Of a stretch of 46,757 bases of DNA, positions 8,171 to 15,885 are shown in pieces. Under the pieces are notes generated by a model that was not told the DNA's origin, made no database searches, and saw only the letters and a list, made by a program, of their open reading frames with translations. The position numbers were made by a program, and so were the translations under genes. The first letter of the stretch is position 1. Each line of letters starts with the position of its first letter. The stretch comes from Nanobdellati archaeon (lineage in GTDB: Archaea; Nanobdellota; Nanobdellia; Woesearchaeales; JAADFO01), in contig JAADFO010000063.1 of NCBI GenBank assembly GCA_013152815.1, forward strand, positions 1-46,757, given 5' to 3'.

Positions 8171-8536
8171 ATGACAACGCTCATCGCCATCATCTCGACA
8201 GGAAAGGGCACCTGGTCAGAGGTCAGTCGGCTCATGGACCAGGCGGAATGGGACCATATAGTGCTTGTTACCTACCCCTATGGCAAGGAGCATTTCTCTC
8301 ATCCAAAGAACTTCTCGATGGTGGTCACTGATTTCTCTACGCCGATGGCCCTGCTCTGCGGTGAACTGACCGGACAGATCGGAAAGCTGGTCCCCGGAGG
8401 ACTGGCAACAGAGGTGGCCCTCAACCTTTCATCGGGTTCAGGGAAAGAGCATATGGCCCTGATCGGTGCTGTCCTGAAGAACGGTCTTGCTCTGCGGCTG
8501 GTCGTGCCCGGAGAGAAGGACATCCAAGAGGTCTGA
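8171..8536 (+). CDS. small Rossmann-like protein of unknown function
   Basis: The 121-residue protein has no named family that I recognise. It opens with a strand (TTLIAIIST) and a helix, continues with HIVLVTYPYG, and ends with EVALNLSSGSGKEHMALIGAVL followed by a strand (ALRLVVPG). The pattern strand-N-x-S-S-G-S/T-x-K/H-M-x-A-L-helix-strand recalls CARF-type nucleotide-sensor domains, where a T/S-G-G-T-K-like loop precedes a helix. No helix-turn-helix or nuclease part is fused. The start is fixed by TATA spacing. It stands alone between a divergent gene and a convergent one. Confidence 0.65.
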   Translation: MTTLIAIISTGKGTWSEVSRLMDQAEWDHIVLVTYPYGKEHFSHPKNFSMVVTDFSTPMALLCGELTGQIGKLVPGGLATEVALNLSSGSGKEHMALIGAVLKNGLALRLVVPGEKDIQEV

Positions 8537-8559
8537 GAGACACACCCATCTACACCCAT

Positions 8560-9345
8560 CTAAGAGGCAGCTATCGGTCCTGCCGGCATGATGCCATACC
8601 AGGTATAGAGAAAACGGTCCACTGCCCTGAGCAGTTCCAGATCCTTGCCTTCAAGGATAATGCAGTTCTTCTTCTTGGTTATCTTTGCAGGTCCCTCATT
8701 GTCGATGATATAGATGACCTGCTGGTCTGTGTTGTTGCAGGTGATGACCGGTACGTCTCTGCAGGCATCGCTCTCGTTCGTGATGCAGCCGACGACAGGT
8801 ATGACTCCGATGACCTGGATGAGGCTGATGGAGAGCTCCGTATTTGCGAGTGCCAGGTATTGGAACTCGTCCGACAACGGGTTGAAGGTGACATAGGTCT
8901 GCGTCCGGTTGCTTGTCCTCACGATCCAGGGAAGGGGATTGCCTTCGATGGTCACATCCCCAACATCCTTTGGCCCGAAATGCATGGGGATGTCATAGAG
9001 CTCTCCTGTGGCAAAGCTCCTTATCCGTGTCATCCATGACCCCTGATAGTTGATGAAGGCATAACCACGATACATATAGCCATAATCTGAATCTCCATTG
9101 TTCACAACAGACATGAACATCTCATCGGGAGTGTCGATGGTCTGGGAGGATTTTCCTGAGAACATGAAGATGAGGATGATGATGGCGACGAAGACACCGA
9201 TGCCTATGAGCACATACATGATGCTCTTCCCTTCAGTGACCGGCTCTTCCTTCTCTTCCTCTTCGGCCTCCTTCTTCCTGTGCTTTCTCGACTTGGCAGA
9301 GGATTTCTTCTTTGCCGCTCTCACTCTTTTGGTCTGTCCTGTCAT
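8560..9345 (-). CDS. single-pass membrane protein, paralog of the next gene
   Basis: This 261-residue protein has a very basic and acidic N-terminus (KKKSSAKSRKHRKKEAEEEEKEE), one membrane helix (VLIGIGVFVAIIILIFMF), and an outer domain. The outer domain carries YRGYAFINYQG and ends PVITCNN..., NCIILEG, AVDRFLYTWYGI. The same order appears in the gene at 9384-9989 (YNGYTFTF, VITCENATS, DCIIATA, LADRILYGLYGI), so the two are tandem copies that diverged. The function is unknown. ATG at 9345 follows GGGTGAG; an earlier GTG at 9357 is possible. The two genes are 38 bases apart in one unit. Confidence 0.8.
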   Translation of the reverse strand: MTGQTKRVRAAKKKSSAKSRKHRKKEAEEEEKEEPVTEGKSIMYVLIGIGVFVAIIILIFMFSGKSSQTIDTPDEMFMSVVNNGDSDYGYMYRGYAFINYQGSWMTRIRSFATGELYDIPMHFGPKDVGDVTIEGNPLPWIVRTSNRTQTYVTFNPLSDEFQYLALANTELSISLIQVIGVIPVVGCITNESDACRDVPVITCNNTDQQVIYIIDNEGPAKITKKKNCIILEGKDLELLRAVDRFLYTWYGIMPAGPIAAS

Positions 9346-9383
9346 CTGGGGTCTCACCCGGTCATTTCAGATGTCGTGCTTCT

Positions 9384-9989
9384 TCATATGATGCCATAGA
9401 GTCCGTAGAGTATCCTGTCTGCGAGGAGATAGACGTCTGCCTGGTCCCTTGCTGTCGCGATGATGCAGTCGCCCTGCTCTTTGAGGAGCGTCTCGTTGCC
9501 GCCTCTGAAGAGCAGTACCGGCGTTGTGCTGGTGGCATTCTCACAGGTTATCACCTTCTGGCCGTAGGTGTTGGGGAACGCCATGCCTCCATCGACAAAG
9601 ATGTCAAGGTTCGGCTGCAGGAGCCGCTGGAAGTCATACTGGACCAGGGCCATGTCAGAGATGAAGTCGGAATCGTTATCATAGCTCATCAGGAACATCT
9701 TGGTGTTCTTGAGCCGGGCCACCGGGTCTCCCTGTATCTTGACCTGCGCTGCAGCATCGGGTTCATAGATGAAGTCGAGATTGATGTCGTTCCAGTCGGT
9801 TTCCCAGAAGTTCTTGCTCGGGATGAAAGTGAAGGTGTACCCGTTGTATTCCCTCTTGTTTGCTGACGTGTTGTTCCTCGTGACCAGAAAGCCCGCGATG
9901 GAGAGTACCATGATCATGACGATGAATATCGATACTGCGTTCTTTTTGGAGAATAATTTCGATTCTTCCGGACGTCCGCGTCGTCGCAT
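9384..9989 (-). CDS. single-pass membrane protein, paralog of the previous gene
   Basis: The 201-residue protein has a basic start (MRRRGRPEESK), one helix (AVSIFIVMIMVLSIAGFLV) and an outer domain whose last 60 residues match the downstream paralog: VITCEN, a hydrophobic strand, DCIIATA and LADRILYGLYGI. The conserved C-x-N-x-T and D-C-I-I pair of cysteines could form a disulfide. The function is unknown. ATG at 9989 is chosen because TATA (10011-10019) is 26 bases away. It is the first gene of the two-gene unit and diverges from the padR operon. Confidence 0.78.
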   Translation of the reverse strand: MRRRGRPEESKLFSKKNAVSIFIVMIMVLSIAGFLVTRNNTSANKREYNGYTFTFIPSKNFWETDWNDINLDFIYEPDAAAQVKIQGDPVARLKNTKMFLMSYDNDSDFISDMALVQYDFQRLLQPNLDIFVDGGMAFPNTYGQKVITCENATSTTPVLLFRGGNETLLKEQGDCIIATARDQADVYLLADRILYGLYGII

Positions 9990-10010
9990 GGGAATCAAAA
10001 GCCCCGGGCT

Positions 10011-10019
10011 CTTTATAAT
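10011..10019 (-). promoter_or_regulatory. TATA box of the paralog pair
   Basis: On the minus strand ATTATAAAG is centred 26 bases before the ATG at 9989, the leaderless spacing. Confidence 0.65.
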
Positions 10020-10059
10020 CTTTACGGTCAGGGACGGGGCTCTTGGGCGTCCTCAGTAT

Positions 10060-10151
10060 ATATCGATTACGATATGCTGGAGAAGATACATCTGTATCGA
10101 TATATTCTTTTACCGATATATTTATATAGATATAACGATAACGACATATCG
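10060..10151. promoter_or_regulatory. cluster of CGATAT/ATATCG operator-like sites
   Basis: Five copies of the hexamer CGATAT or its complement occur in 92 bases: 10060, 10070, 10098, 10114 and 10146. The first two form an inverted repeat with spacer ATTA. The last two make CCGATAT...ATATCGG. The block sits between the divergent 9989 gene and padR, so it is a likely regulator landing site. PadR itself is the obvious candidate, but this is inference. Confidence 0.55.
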
Positions 10152-10207
10152 GCTCTGGATGTCTCTCCCGGGAGATCCGTCCCTTCAACCGGTCGCCCCG
10201 CTCTTAT

Positions 10208-10242
10208 TTACACAATTACACAAAATTACACAGAAATTTACA
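10208..10242 (+). repeat. four TTACA direct repeats before padR
   Basis: TTACA starts at 10208, 10216, 10226 and 10238, just before the padR ATG at 10247. The spacing increases by two each time (8, 10, 12), so helical phase is not constant. The tract covers the expected promoter position and may be an autoregulatory site. Confidence 0.5.
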
Positions 10243-10246
10243 TAAA

Positions 10247-10771
10247 ATGGCAAAAGGACATCTGAAATATGCATTGCTGAAGTGCCTCTCCCAGGAGCCG
10301 CTCTCGGGCTACGGGCTGATGAAGAAGATAGAGGCCAAGGCCGGCGCATGGCATCCCAACTGGCGGCCCAGCTTCGGTTCGATCTATCCTCATCTGAAGA
10401 CGATGCAGGAAGAAGGGCTCCTGAAGAGCAAGAAAAAAGGCAGGAGCATCGTCTATGAACTCACTCCTCCGGGAAGAGCCGCCCTTGACGTCCTTTCCCG
10501 CGAGCAGAAAGGCCTTTTCATGGAACTCATGGCCCGGATGAAGGTCTTCTACAATACCGACGATCATTTCGATACGAAGGCGCTGAAGATCTGGGAGCTG
10601 GTGATGCAGGGAGACGATCCCTTCAGCGAGATCAACGACCATATCATCCGCTTCAAGAAAGCCATGTTCGACCTTGCCGACAAGAACATCATCAAGAAGA
10701 ACAAGAAGGAGATAACAGCGATCCTGGAGACCGCGACCAGAGGGATGGAGTCCATCAGGAGACGCAGCTGA
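10247..10771 (+). CDS. PadR-family transcriptional regulator
   Basis: PadR proteins are winged-helix repressors, often of transporter genes beside them. The 174 residues show the PadR head: HLKYALLKCLSQEPLSGYGLMKKIE, then SFGSIYPHLKTMQEEGLL, a basic wing (KSKKKGRSIVYELTPPGR), and a long helical C-terminus for dimerisation. The ABC ATPase gene begins 45 bases downstream and is followed by a secreted protein and two permeases. The likely job is control of this export operon. The ligand is unknown. Operator-like repeats lie in the 230 bases upstream. Confidence 0.92.
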   Translation: MAKGHLKYALLKCLSQEPLSGYGLMKKIEAKAGAWHPNWRPSFGSIYPHLKTMQEEGLLKSKKKGRSIVYELTPPGRAALDVLSREQKGLFMELMARMKVFYNTDDHFDTKALKIWELVMQGDDPFSEINDHIIRFKKAMFDLADKNIIKKNKKEITAILETATRGMESIRRRS

Positions 10772-10816
10772 ACGACAAGCAGAAGAACATCGACCACCAA
10801 CAAATTATCGACTACC

Positions 10817-11593
10817 ATGAGCAAAACAAACAAAGATATCCTCATCAGGCTGCAGAACGTCTGGAAGACCTACACCATGGGGGCGAACAAGGTGCATGCC
10901 CTCCGGAACATGAACTTCGAGGCGAAACGGGGAGAGTTCGTCGCCATCATGGGCCCTTCGGGGTCAGGGAAGAGCACCATGGTCAACCTGGTCGGCTGTC
11001 TGGACATCCCCACCAAGGGAGAGATCTTTCTCAAGCACCAGAACATCGCGCACCTCTCTGAATCCAAGCTGGCCCAGATACGAGGGCAGACCATCGGCTT
11101 CATCTTCCAGCAGTTCAATCTCATCCCCACCATCAGCGCCCTCGAGAACGTCATGCTGCCCATGACCTTCCAGAACATGGTCCGGAGCGAACGGGAGAAG
11201 CGGGCGGCGAAGCTCCTCGACCTCGTCGGGCTCGGCGACCGGCTGCACCATCGTCCCACTGAACTTTCAGGAGGTCAGCAGCAACGGGTGGCCATCGCAA
11301 GAAGCCTCTCCAATGACCCTGAGCTCATCCTTGCCGACGAACCGACCGGGAACCTGGACAGCAAGACCGGGGTGAATGTCATGTCCTTCCTCGAGAAGCT
11401 CAACCGGGAGCAGGGCAAGACCATCGTCATGGTGACCCATGACGAAAAGCTGTCTCATATCGCAGAACGGGTCGCCCATCTCATGGACGGACAGATCATC
11501 AACGAGACCAGGCCGACAGCAAAGGAACGCAGGCAGAGCTTCCTGCACAGCGGTCTTGCACCAAAGGAAAGTTCCATCTCAAAGAAGTCATGA
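10817..11593 (+). CDS. ABC transporter ATPase, MacB/LolD type
   Basis: This ATPase powers the two permeases encoded downstream. The 258 residues contain Walker [10 protein letters not shown] (about 54-62), the Q-loop [10 protein letters not shown], the signature [15 protein letters not shown], Walker [13 protein letters not shown] and the switch His in VMVTHD. The family (MacB/LolD/FtsE) works with FtsX-fold permeases that move substrates out of, or remodel, the envelope. The C-terminal 30 residues are a polar tail beyond the usual end. It is the second gene of the padR operon. Confidence 0.95.
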   Translation: MSKTNKDILIRLQNVWKTYTMGANKVHALRNMNFEAKRGEFVAIMGPSGSGKSTMVNLVGCLDIPTKGEIFLKHQNIAHLSESKLAQIRGQTIGFIFQQFNLIPTISALENVMLPMTFQNMVRSEREKRAAKLLDLVGLGDRLHHRPTELSGGQQQRVAIARSLSNDPELILADEPTGNLDSKTGVNVMSFLEKLNREQGKTIVMVTHDEKLSHIAERVAHLMDGQIINETRPTAKERRQSFLHSGLAPKESSISKKS

Positions 11594-11604
11594 TCACTAT
11601 ATGC

Positions 11605-11622
11605 TATATATGCACATATATG
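11605..11622 (+). promoter_or_regulatory. TATA-like inverted repeat before the CARDB-like gene
   Basis: ATATATG (11606-11612) and CATATAT (11615-11621) form an inverted repeat with a two-base spacer. It lies 100 bases before the chosen start of the secreted-protein gene. It can serve as an internal TATA element, an operator, or both. Confidence 0.45.
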
Positions 11623-11719
11623 CCTGCGTCGTGAACCGAATTAGGATGAATAATCGAGGATGATACCCATGAACACAAAAAGACAGACCGGGAAAGGAAA
11701 CAACAGAAAGGTGGTGCAC

Positions 11720-13018
11720 ATGAAAAAGAGCATGCTTATGATTCTTCTTGTCTTTGGCTTGGCTTTCGGACTTGCTGCCAATGCCATGGCCGCGGGAAGC
11801 GGCGAAGTGGTGGACTCCTACAGGATCAAGGTGAGCCTCCTTAACCAGGACCCCGACCCTGTAAACCAGGGAAATTTCGTCGATCTCCGTTTCAAGTTCG
11901 AGAACTACGGGCTGAGGGAAGCGGAGAATATCGAAGTCCGTCTCCCTGATCAGGGACCCTTCAGCATGGTACGGGAGGCAGACCGCCTCCAGGAAGTAGG
12001 GACCCTCACCGGCCGGCAGACCGAGGTGGACGGAAAGGTCATCAAGTATCGGGTCAATGTGGCGAACAATGCCGGCGAAGGGGACTACGATGTCAACATC
12101 CAGTACCGTATCGATGGCGGCGCATGGCAGGAACCGTCTCCCTTCACGGTCACGGTGCGACAGACCCGGCCACAGCTCGCTGTCCTCAAGGCAGTCACCG
12201 AACCAGGACGAGTTGTACCTGGCCAGGATGCGACCCTCACGCTCACTCTCGAGAACATGGCCGAGAAGGATTTTAAGGATGTGCGGGTCACCTTCCAGGT
12301 GGTCTCGTTCACGACCACGACGACAACCATCTCCAAGGAAGAGCTGCCCTTCTCTCCTCTGGGGACCACCAACGAGCTCATCGTAGGGACCATGCCCCGA
12401 AGATCGCAGAAAGAGGTCGCCTTCTCCTTCACGACCGACCCCACCGCAGACATCACGGTCTACAAGCTGCCGGTGCTCATCTCCTATGCCGACTATTTCG
12501 GGAACAACTACTCCACCACCCAGTATACCACCATCGTCCTGGAAGCGAAACCAGAACTCTCGGTCACCGTGGACAGCAGCGATCTCAGCAAGCCCGGACA
12601 GAAAGGGGACATCACCCTCAAGTTCGTCAACCGGGGCATCGAGGACATCAAGTTCCTCACGGCCGATCTTCATGACGATGATCATCTCACCGTGCTCTCC
12701 TCCAACGAGGTCTATGTGGGAAACATCGATTCAGACGACTACGAGACCGCAGATTTCACGGTCTATCTGAAAGACGGCTGCTGCGAGGACGGCACCTTCT
12801 CCCTGCCGCTCTCCATCCGGTTCCGTGACGGTTCCAATCGGGCATATGCCGATGAGCCGAAGGATGTCAATCTTCGCATCTACACCGAAGAGCAGCAGGA
12901 GCGGTTCGGCATCCAGCAGAGCAGCAGTTCGGTAGGGATCATCATCGTCGTCCTCATCGTCGTCCTCGGTCTTTTTGTCTATCTCTACCTGAGAAGACGG
13001 AAAAAGAAGAAGAAGTGA
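11720..13018 (+). CDS. secreted CARDB/NEW3-like protein with C-terminal anchor
   Basis: The protein belongs to the envelope part of the ABC operon. The 432 residues start with a signal peptide (MKKSMLMILLVFGLAFGLAANAMA). Three Ig-like beta domains follow: one with EVVDSYRIKVSLLNQDPDPV and FKFENYGLREAENI, one beginning QLAVLKAVTEPGRVVPGQ, and one beginning ELSVTVDSSDLSKPGQ. Each carries the "N-x-G" turn of CARDB/NEW3 modules. A membrane helix (VGIIIVVLIVVLGLFVYLYL) and a Lys/Arg tail end it. ATG at 11720 follows AGGTGGTG; starts at 11660 or 11669 would add a basic tail. It probably acts as an outer adaptor for the permeases. Confidence 0.85.
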   Translation: MKKSMLMILLVFGLAFGLAANAMAAGSGEVVDSYRIKVSLLNQDPDPVNQGNFVDLRFKFENYGLREAENIEVRLPDQGPFSMVREADRLQEVGTLTGRQTEVDGKVIKYRVNVANNAGEGDYDVNIQYRIDGGAWQEPSPFTVTVRQTRPQLAVLKAVTEPGRVVPGQDATLTLTLENMAEKDFKDVRVTFQVVSFTTTTTTISKEELPFSPLGTTNELIVGTMPRRSQKEVAFSFTTDPTADITVYKLPVLISYADYFGNNYSTTQYTTIVLEAKPELSVTVDSSDLSKPGQKGDITLKFVNRGIEDIKFLTADLHDDDHLTVLSSNEVYVGNIDSDDYETADFTVYLKDGCCEDGTFSLPLSIRFRDGSNRAYADEPKDVNLRIYTEEQQERFGIQQSSSSVGIIIVVLIVVLGLFVYLYLRRRKKKKK

Positions 13019-13081
13019 ACCCATCCTTTTTCCATGTTGCCTGCCCGGCGTCAAGACGGCCAGGAACACGATGGACCTCCC

Positions 13082-14305
13082 ATGATAAAGGACTACTTCC
13101 GGTTGGCGGTGAACGCTCTTCTCCAGCGCAAGCTCCGGTCCTATCTCACCATGATCGGCGTCTTCATCGGGATCGCAGCCGTCGTCTCCCTCATAGGTCT
13201 CGGTGCAGGTCTGCAGAACGCCATCATGGGCCAGTTCGGCAGCTTCTCTCCCGATGTGTTGAGCATACAGGCCGGAGGGGTCCAGGTGGGTCCTCCCGGA
13301 AGCGGCGCTGTCACGCCTCTGACCAGGGATGATGCCGATGCCTTGCAGTCGGTGAAGGGAGTGAAGCTCATCATCCCACGGATGATCCGGACAGCAGAGA
13401 TGACCTTCAACGGCAGGTCACAGTACAATCTTGTCGCTTCCATGGTCAGCGGAGATGCCCGGAAGGAGATAGAACGGGTCCTCCAGCTGGAGATCGCCGA
13501 GGGACGGGCCCTCAAGGACAGCGACCGGAACAAGGTCGTCCTGGGCGCTAATTTCGCCGAGTCCGGCAACGGCTTCGGGAAGACCATCAGTCCCGGACAA
13601 CGGGTGTCGATCAAAGGAAAACTCTTCGAGGTGGTCGGCATCAGCAAGAAGCGGGGCAGTTTCATCTTCGACAACATCGTGCTGATGAACGAAGGGCCCA
13701 TGATGTCGCTTTTCGACGACCACACCAAGGTCGATATCATCGCTGTCGTGGTCAGTGACCAGAATGAGATCGACAGGGTCCAGGCACGCCTCGAGAAGAA
13801 GATGCGGCAGTTGCGCAAGGTCAAGGTCGGTGAAGAAGACTTCGAGGTCACCTCTCCCCAGAACACGCTGCGCACCATCGGGGACACGCTCTTCGCCGTC
13901 CAGCTCTTCGTCTATATCATCGCAGGCATCTCGCTCCTGGTGGGTGGCATCGGCATCATGAATACCATGTACACGGCCGTCCTGGAACGGACCAAGGAGA
14001 TCGGCATCATGAAATCCATCGGTGCCCAGAACTACGTCATCTTCACGCTCTACTTCATCGAGTCCGGTCTCATGGGGATCCTGGGCGGCATCATCGGCAT
14101 CCTTCTCGGCATGGGCCTCGCTTCTGGCCTCGCTTTCGTGGGACGGATGGCCCTGGGTTCAAACCTCATCCAGGCATCATTCTCCCCCTTCATCCTGTTC
14201 GGTGCGCTGCTCTTCTCCTTCCTGCTGGGAAGCGTCGCAGGCCTCACCCCTGCTCTGGGTGCAGCGAAGATGAATCCGGTCAATGCGCTGAGGTATGCGA
14301 AATGA
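13082..14305 (+). CDS. MacB/FtsX-type ABC permease 1
   Basis: The 407-residue permease has the MacB order. There is a first helix (LRSYLTMIGVFIGIAAVVSLIGL) and a large external MacB-core domain (about 45-255). Three C-terminal helices begin with GGIGIMNTMYTAVLERTKEIGIMKSIGA, the family's coupling segment. The last residues MNPVNALRYAK are also typical. It ends in an ATGA overlap with the second permease, so the two are translated together and probably form a heterodimer with the ATPase at 10817. ATG at 13082 is preferred over 13034, because the extra residues do not fit the family. Confidence 0.93.
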   Translation: MIKDYFRLAVNALLQRKLRSYLTMIGVFIGIAAVVSLIGLGAGLQNAIMGQFGSFSPDVLSIQAGGVQVGPPGSGAVTPLTRDDADALQSVKGVKLIIPRMIRTAEMTFNGRSQYNLVASMVSGDARKEIERVLQLEIAEGRALKDSDRNKVVLGANFAESGNGFGKTISPGQRVSIKGKLFEVVGISKKRGSFIFDNIVLMNEGPMMSLFDDHTKVDIIAVVVSDQNEIDRVQARLEKKMRQLRKVKVGEEDFEVTSPQNTLRTIGDTLFAVQLFVYIIAGISLLVGGIGIMNTMYTAVLERTKEIGIMKSIGAQNYVIFTLYFIESGLMGILGGIIGILLGMGLASGLAFVGRMALGSNLIQASFSPFILFGALLFSFLLGSVAGLTPALGAAKMNPVNALRYAK

Positions 14306-15516
14306 TACGGGACATCATCACCTATGCGGTGAACAACCTCAGGAACAGGAAGATGCGGAGCTGGCTCACGGTGCTCTCCATCCTCATCGGCATCGCGGCG
14401 ATCTTCACCCTGGTCAGTTTCGGTCAGGGCCTCTCGAGCTATGTGAACGGCCTGGCATCCAAGATGGGCACAGACAAGATCATCGCCCTCTCCAGCAAAT
14501 CCCTGACCAGCGGCATCAACGAGGAGCTCTTCTTCACCCAGGACGAGGTCAATCTCCTGGGCAAGGTCAAGGGGGTCGCCGAGCTCAGCCCGAACTATCT
14601 CAAAGGGGTCCAGGTCACCAAGGACAAGAAGGTGGTCTATTCCTTCGGCATCGGCATGAGCACGGGAAAGGACCGTCGGCTTGTGGAAGAGGTCTTCACC
14701 GTCGATATCATCCGGGGGAGGGCCCTCAAGACAGGGGACCGGAACAAGGTCGTCCTGGGATACAACTATCTGGTCCCCGACAAGATATTCAAGAAGCCGG
14801 TCAAGGTCGGAGACAAGCTGGACATCAACGGCAGGCTGTTCGAGGTGGTGGGCTTCTTCGACGAGCTGGGCAATCCCTCCGATGACCGGAACGTCTATTT
14901 CACCTATGCAGGTTTCGAGTCGCTCTTCCCTGACCTCAAGGACCGCTACTACCAGATCATCATGCGTTCCTCCGCCGACACGGTCCCTGCGACGGTGGCT
15001 GCGCGGGCCAAGGAGAAACTGAGAAAATACCGTGGCCTCAAGGAAGGCGAGGAGAATTTCGACATCCAGACCTTTGAGCAGGCGCTCCAGACCTTCACCA
15101 GCATCATCACGGTCATCAACAGCATCCTCCTCCTCATCGCGCTGGTCTCGCTCATCATCGCCGGCGTCAACATCATGAACACCATGTACACGGCCGTCCT
15201 GGAACGGACCAAAGAGATAGGCATCATGAAAGCGGTCGGTGCGCAGAACAAGGACATCCTGGTCATCGTCGTCGTCGAGTCCAGCCTTCTCGGTGTCATC
15301 GGAGGCATCATCGGGGTGATGCTCGGCTGGGGAATCTCTTCCCTCGGCGGGAAGATCGCCGCCGGCGCCGGCTATGCTCTCCTCAGTCCTGTCTTTCCCC
15401 TCTGGCTCATCCTCGGCTGCATCTTCTTCGGAGGAGGCATCGGCGCCCTGGCAGGCTATTTCCCTGCGCGGTCCGCTTCCCGGCTCAGGCCGGTGGACAG
15501 CCTACGCTATGAGTGA
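14302..15516 (+). CDS. MacB/FtsX-type ABC permease 2
   Basis: The 404-residue protein is a paralog of the preceding permease: first helix MRSWLTVLSILIGIAAIFTLVSF, external domain, then three helices starting NIMNTMYTAVLERTKEIGIMKAVGA, ending RPVDSLRYE. The coupling segment is nearly identical at DNA level in the two genes (around 13957-14020 and 15170-15235), so a past duplication or conversion is likely. Its start overlaps the upstream stop by four bases. It is the last gene of the operon. The substrate cannot be told from sequence. Confidence 0.93.
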   Translation: MIRDIITYAVNNLRNRKMRSWLTVLSILIGIAAIFTLVSFGQGLSSYVNGLASKMGTDKIIALSSKSLTSGINEELFFTQDEVNLLGKVKGVAELSPNYLKGVQVTKDKKVVYSFGIGMSTGKDRRLVEEVFTVDIIRGRALKTGDRNKVVLGYNYLVPDKIFKKPVKVGDKLDINGRLFEVVGFFDELGNPSDDRNVYFTYAGFESLFPDLKDRYYQIIMRSSADTVPATVAARAKEKLRKYRGLKEGEENFDIQTFEQALQTFTSIITVINSILLLIALVSLIIAGVNIMNTMYTAVLERTKEIGIMKAVGAQNKDILVIVVVESSLLGVIGGIIGVMLGWGISSLGGKIAAGAGYALLSPVFPLWLILGCIFFGGGIGALAGYFPARSASRLRPVDSLRYE

Positions 15517-15580
15517 ACCGCACCCTTCCTCTCCCCCCCACCTGCCCACAGGCGTTCGTCCTTCCTTCCTGTTCCTGGTT

Positions 15581-15611
15581 TCATCATTCTTCTGGTCTCA
15601 TCATTCTTCTG
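15581..15611. repeat. 14-base direct repeat after the ABC operon
   Basis: TCATCATTCTTCTG occurs at 15581-15594 and again at 15598-15611. It lies in a T/C-rich intergenic stretch after the permease stop. It may be part of a U-rich transcript end. Confidence 0.45.
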
Positions 15612-15650
15612 CAACCCCTGCTTGGTCCAACCTATACTCTGTCTCAACAA

Positions 15651-15660
15651 TCTATATTAA
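15651..15660 (+). promoter_or_regulatory. TATA box of the symporter operon
   Basis: CTATATTAAT is centred about 27 bases before the ATG at 15682, the leaderless spacing. Confidence 0.65.
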
Positions 15661-15681
15661 TGGAGAGGGCTCTGCCGCTCC

Positions 15682-15885
15682 ATGGGACAGACACATTGGG
15701 GGTGGATAGCATGGTTCCTCATCATCGCCTCATGGACCTATTCCCCGATGGTGGCGCCGGCAGGTGTCTTCTCCCCATTCATCCTGGGGCTTCCCTTCAC
15801 CCTGTTCTGGTGGATGGTCCTCACCCTCATCCTCCTCGTCAGCGTCATCCTTTTCGCGAACAGAGCATTCGGTGATGGCCGATGA
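15682..15885 (+). CDS. small membrane protein, DUF3311-like
   Basis: The 67-residue protein has two hydrophobic helices (WIAWFLIIASWTYSPM and LFWWMVLTLILLVSVILFA) joined by a Pro-rich turn (PAGVFSPFILGLP). Its length, layout and position match the DUF3311 proteins that accompany SSS-family symporters. Its stop overlaps the start of the symporter gene by four bases (ATGA). The TATA spacing fixes the ATG. It probably assists assembly or function of the symporter; that role is inferred from context. Confidence 0.75.
   Translation: MGQTHWGWIAWFLIIASWTYSPMVAPAGVFSPFILGLPFTLFWWMVLTLILLVSVILFANRAFGDGR

Noticed and set aside
10208-10242. Short TTACA repeats considered as a CRISPR fragment
   Set aside because: Units are five bases with 3-7 base gaps; there are no repeat-spacer units and no cas genes in the window.
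11597-12685. 362-codon minus-strand frame opposite the CARDB-like gene
   Set aside because: Shadow of the plus-strand gene, which has a signal peptide, beta domains and a membrane anchor in the right order.
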